Assembly (NCBI GenBank): GCA_900551205.1 | Contig: URUW01000035.1 | Coordinates: 1-12,536 of the forward strand | DNA: 12,536 nucleotides | Source: an uncultured Collinsella sp. | GTDB lineage: Bacteria; Actinomycetota; Coriobacteriia; Coriobacteriales; Coriobacteriaceae | Reading direction: 5' to 3' | In this document: positions 7,585 to 12,536 of the stretch, in pieces | Layout: each line of letters opens with the position of its first letter | Numbering within the stretch: the stretch's first letter is position 1 | The notes under the pieces: model-generated | What the model saw: only the letters and a program-made list of their open reading frames with translations | Databases searched by the model: none | Told to the model about the DNA's origin: nothing | Made by a program: the position numbers and the translations under genes

Positions 7585-9024
7585 ATGGCGAACAACCATA
7601 CTGCGGGCGCTGCCGCCCGCACCTTCGCGCCCAGCGAGCTTTGCCAGCGTATGCTGGCTAAAACCAGCAAGGGCACCTGCGGTCCCTGCATCCTGTATCT
7701 TGAGGATGGGACCATTTTTTATGGACGCGCATGCGGCGCCGAGGGCACCGCGACCGGCGAAGTCTGCTTCAACACCTCGCTCGAGGGCTACTTTGAGGTT
7801 ATGACCGACCCGAGTTATGCCGGCCAAATCGTAACCATGACCTATCCGCAGATCGGCAACTACGGTATCGACGAGACCGACGTCCAGTCGGCCTTCCCCG
7901 GCGACGCCGTGCGCCCTGCGAGCGCTCCGGCTATGCGTGGCATGATCGTTCGCGACATGTGTGCCACGCCTTCTAACTGGCGCTCGGCCGTCAGCGTGCC
8001 GGAGTACCTGCGCGCTCACGGCATCGTCGCTATCGAGGGTGTCGACACCCGCGCTCTGGTGCGCCATCTGCGCGACAACGGCTCCAAGATGGGCATTATC
8101 TCGACCGAGATCTTCGACGTCGACGAGCTTGCCGAGCGTCTGGCCGCAGCGCCCACGCTGGTAGGCGAGAACCTGGTCAAGACCGTAAGCTGCCCCGCGC
8201 CTCACGAGTTTGTGGCCGCCGACCTGCCTGCCACGCATGACTTTGCGCTTTCGGCTGCCGCTCCTGCCCGTCACAAAGTGGTCGCCTACGACTGCGGTGT
8301 GAAGCGCGGCATTCTGGAGGGGCTGGTCCGCGCCGGCTGCGACCTTACCGTCGTGCCGTGGGACACGCCTGCCCGGCAGGTGCTCGACATGAATCCCGAC
8401 GGCGTCTTTTTGTCCAATGGCCCCGGCGACCCCGATGCCGTGGTGGAGACCTACGAGCAGGTGCAGCAGCTGATCGGCAAGGTGCCGGTCTTTGGTATTT
8501 GTCTTGGTCACCAGATGATCAGCCTGGCCTGCGGCGCCCAAATGGAAAAGCTTAAATTCGGTCACCGTGGCGGTAACCAGCCGGTTATGAATCTGGTGAG
8601 CCGTCGCGTGGAGATCACCGCGCAAAACCACGGCTTTGGCCTGCTGTTCCCCAGTCTGGGCAAACTGATTCCGGAGCTTTCCGGCGGCGAAACCGAGCAT
8701 GCGGCCGACGGTGACCTGCGCGCCTGGGTGCGTCGCGGCATCGCGCCGGTCGTGATGAACGAGCGCTTTGGTCGCATTCGCCTGACACATGTGAACCTCA
8801 ACGACGGCACCGCCGAGGGCATCCAGCTGCTCGACGCCCCGTGTTTCTCGGTCCAGTACCACCCCGAGGCTTCGCCTGGCCCCACCGATGCCCACTATCT
8901 CTTTACCGCCTTTACGCGACTCATGGACGGCGAGGAGAACTACCTGGACATCGACACCGCGAAGGACCGCCTCGCCGGCTGGAATTTCGCCGAGTCCGAG
9001 AACGCTGCGACCGAGGAGAACTAA
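7585..9024 (+). CDS. carA: Carbamoyl-phosphate synthase small (glutaminase) subunit
   Basis: CarA hydrolyses glutamine and passes ammonia through a tunnel to CarB for carbamoyl phosphate synthesis, feeding pyrimidine and arginine pathways. The protein has 479 residues, clearly longer than the roughly 380 of E. coli CarA. The N-terminal CarA domain starts at about residue 37 ([13 protein letters not shown]). The class I glutaminase domain contains [20 protein letters not shown], the nucleophile Cys306 in GICLGHQ, and His426/Glu428 in HPEASPGP, so the catalytic triad is intact. Extra length comes from about 30 N-terminal residues and from an insertion of about 36 residues between NHGF (348-351) and [11 protein letters not shown] (from 399). 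ATG 7585 is chosen because GAAGGAG lies 4 nt upstream; an in-frame GTG at 7564 falls inside the PyrR-like hairpin. carB follows after one base, with its Shine-Dalgarno GAGGAG (9013-9018) inside the end of carA. Confidence 0.96.
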   Translation: MANNHTAGAAARTFAPSELCQRMLAKTSKGTCGPCILYLEDGTIFYGRACGAEGTATGEVCFNTSLEGYFEVMTDPSYAGQIVTMTYPQIGNYGIDETDVQSAFPGDAVRPASAPAMRGMIVRDMCATPSNWRSAVSVPEYLRAHGIVAIEGVDTRALVRHLRDNGSKMGIISTEIFDVDELAERLAAAPTLVGENLVKTVSCPAPHEFVAADLPATHDFALSAAAPARHKVVAYDCGVKRGILEGLVRAGCDLTVVPWDTPARQVLDMNPDGVFLSNGPGDPDAVVETYEQVQQLIGKVPVFGICLGHQMISLACGAQMEKLKFGHRGGNQPVMNLVSRRVEITAQNHGFGLLFPSLGKLIPELSGGETEHAADGDLRAWVRRGIAPVVMNERFGRIRLTHVNLNDGTAEGIQLLDAPCFSVQYHPEASPGPTDAHYLFTAFTRLMDGEENYLDIDTAKDRLAGWNFAESENAATEEN

Positions 9025-9025
9025 C

Positions 9026-12340
<3,315 letters not shown>

Positions 12341-12352
12341 TGTGACCTGGTC

Positions 12353-12437
12353 GGCCGGGGCGGCAGCCGGACACTTTCTCTCGGAAACTGGGCTTCGTGA
12401 AGTTTTCCGAGAGAAAGGACCGCCTCCCGCCCCGGCC
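12353..12437. repeat. Large nested palindrome after carB
   Basis: An outer perfect 11-bp repeat, GGCCGGGGCGG (12353-12363) and CCGCCCCGGCC (12427-12437), encloses a perfect 14-bp repeat, CTTTCTCTCGGAAA (12374-12387) and TTTCCGAGAGAAAG (12404-12417). With one bulged base the inner stem gains two further pairs (CT with AG). The element starts 12 nt after the carB stop. No T-run follows, so it is not a standard intrinsic terminator. It may be an interspersed palindromic repeat, an mRNA 3'-end stabiliser, or a processing or attenuation structure between carB and the next gene. Confidence 0.75.
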
Positions 12438-12483
12438 TGCGGTGACTTGGCTGCACCGTGTGCTGCCGAAGGGACTTTGCGCG

Positions 12484-12536
12484 ATGACTAGGGCTGAAAA
12501 AGAAAGTGAGTGTGGGCGCCGTCGTTCGTTTGAACG
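12484..12536 (+). CDS. Possible start of a further gene, cut by the window edge
   Basis: An ATG at 12484 opens a frame that stays open to the last base, giving 17 complete codons that begin MTRAEKESECGRRRS. AAGGGA (12469-12474) lies 9 nt upstream and could serve as a ribosome-binding site. A competing GTG at 12506 in another frame is also open to the end. So little sequence is present that neither can be assigned a product. By position a pyrimidine gene cotranscribed with carAB would be unsurprising, but this is guesswork. Confidence 0.3.
   Translation, partial: MTRAEKESECGRRRSFE

Noticed and set aside
8888..9025. In-frame upstream extension of carB into carA
   Set aside because: The added residues are the out-of-frame carA end. 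ATG 9026 has its own Shine-Dalgarno and gives motif positions identical to E. coli CarB in the first half.

Overview
This is a GC-rich, densely packed bacterial chromosome segment in which every gene lies on the + strand. Gene content and protein style point to a high-GC Gram-positive actinobacterium. A Coriobacteriia gut lineage such as Collinsella is my best guess, but that is an impression from protein style and not a database result. Most of the window is housekeeping metabolism. I see no phage, transposon, CRISPR or defence genes, and no tRNA or rRNA.

Layout. (1) 2-1018: the C-terminal ATPase part of the replicative helicase DnaB, cut by the window edge. (2) 1112-2398: purA (AMP branch of purine synthesis), with a candidate promoter overlapping the dnaB stop codon. 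(3) 2399-2516: a structured purA-purD gap with two mutually exclusive hairpins. (4) 2517-3821: purD, starting at TTG, followed closely by a Nudix hydrolase of the ADP-ribose pyrophosphatase type (3843-4538) with an acidic N-terminal extension. (5) A 12-bp hairpin at 4551-4589, then an ABC exporter half-transporter (4621-6393) and a single-pass membrane protein of unknown function (6413-7378), closed by a strong intrinsic terminator at 7385-7424. (6) An AT-rich control region (7425-7584) leading into carA (7585-9024) and carB (9026-12340), the two subunits of carbamoyl-phosphate synthetase. (7) A large nested palindrome 12 nt after carB (12353-12437), then possibly the first codons of another gene at the right edge.

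How the parts work together. purA and purD belong to de novo purine synthesis. carAB makes carbamoyl phosphate for pyrimidine and arginine synthesis. The nucleotide theme is carried by the RNA as well. Directly in front of the carA ribosome-binding site is a hairpin whose hexaloop fits the CNGNGA loop of the PyrR-binding consensus, and its lower stem would pair with part of the Shine-Dalgarno sequence. This suggests translational repression of carAB by a uridine-nucleotide-loaded PyrR. It is the most interesting signal in the window. Next come the possible attenuator ahead of purD, the palindrome after carB, an insertion of about 36 residues in the CarA glutaminase domain, and the uncharacterised membrane protein. 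No clearly new multi-gene system is visible.
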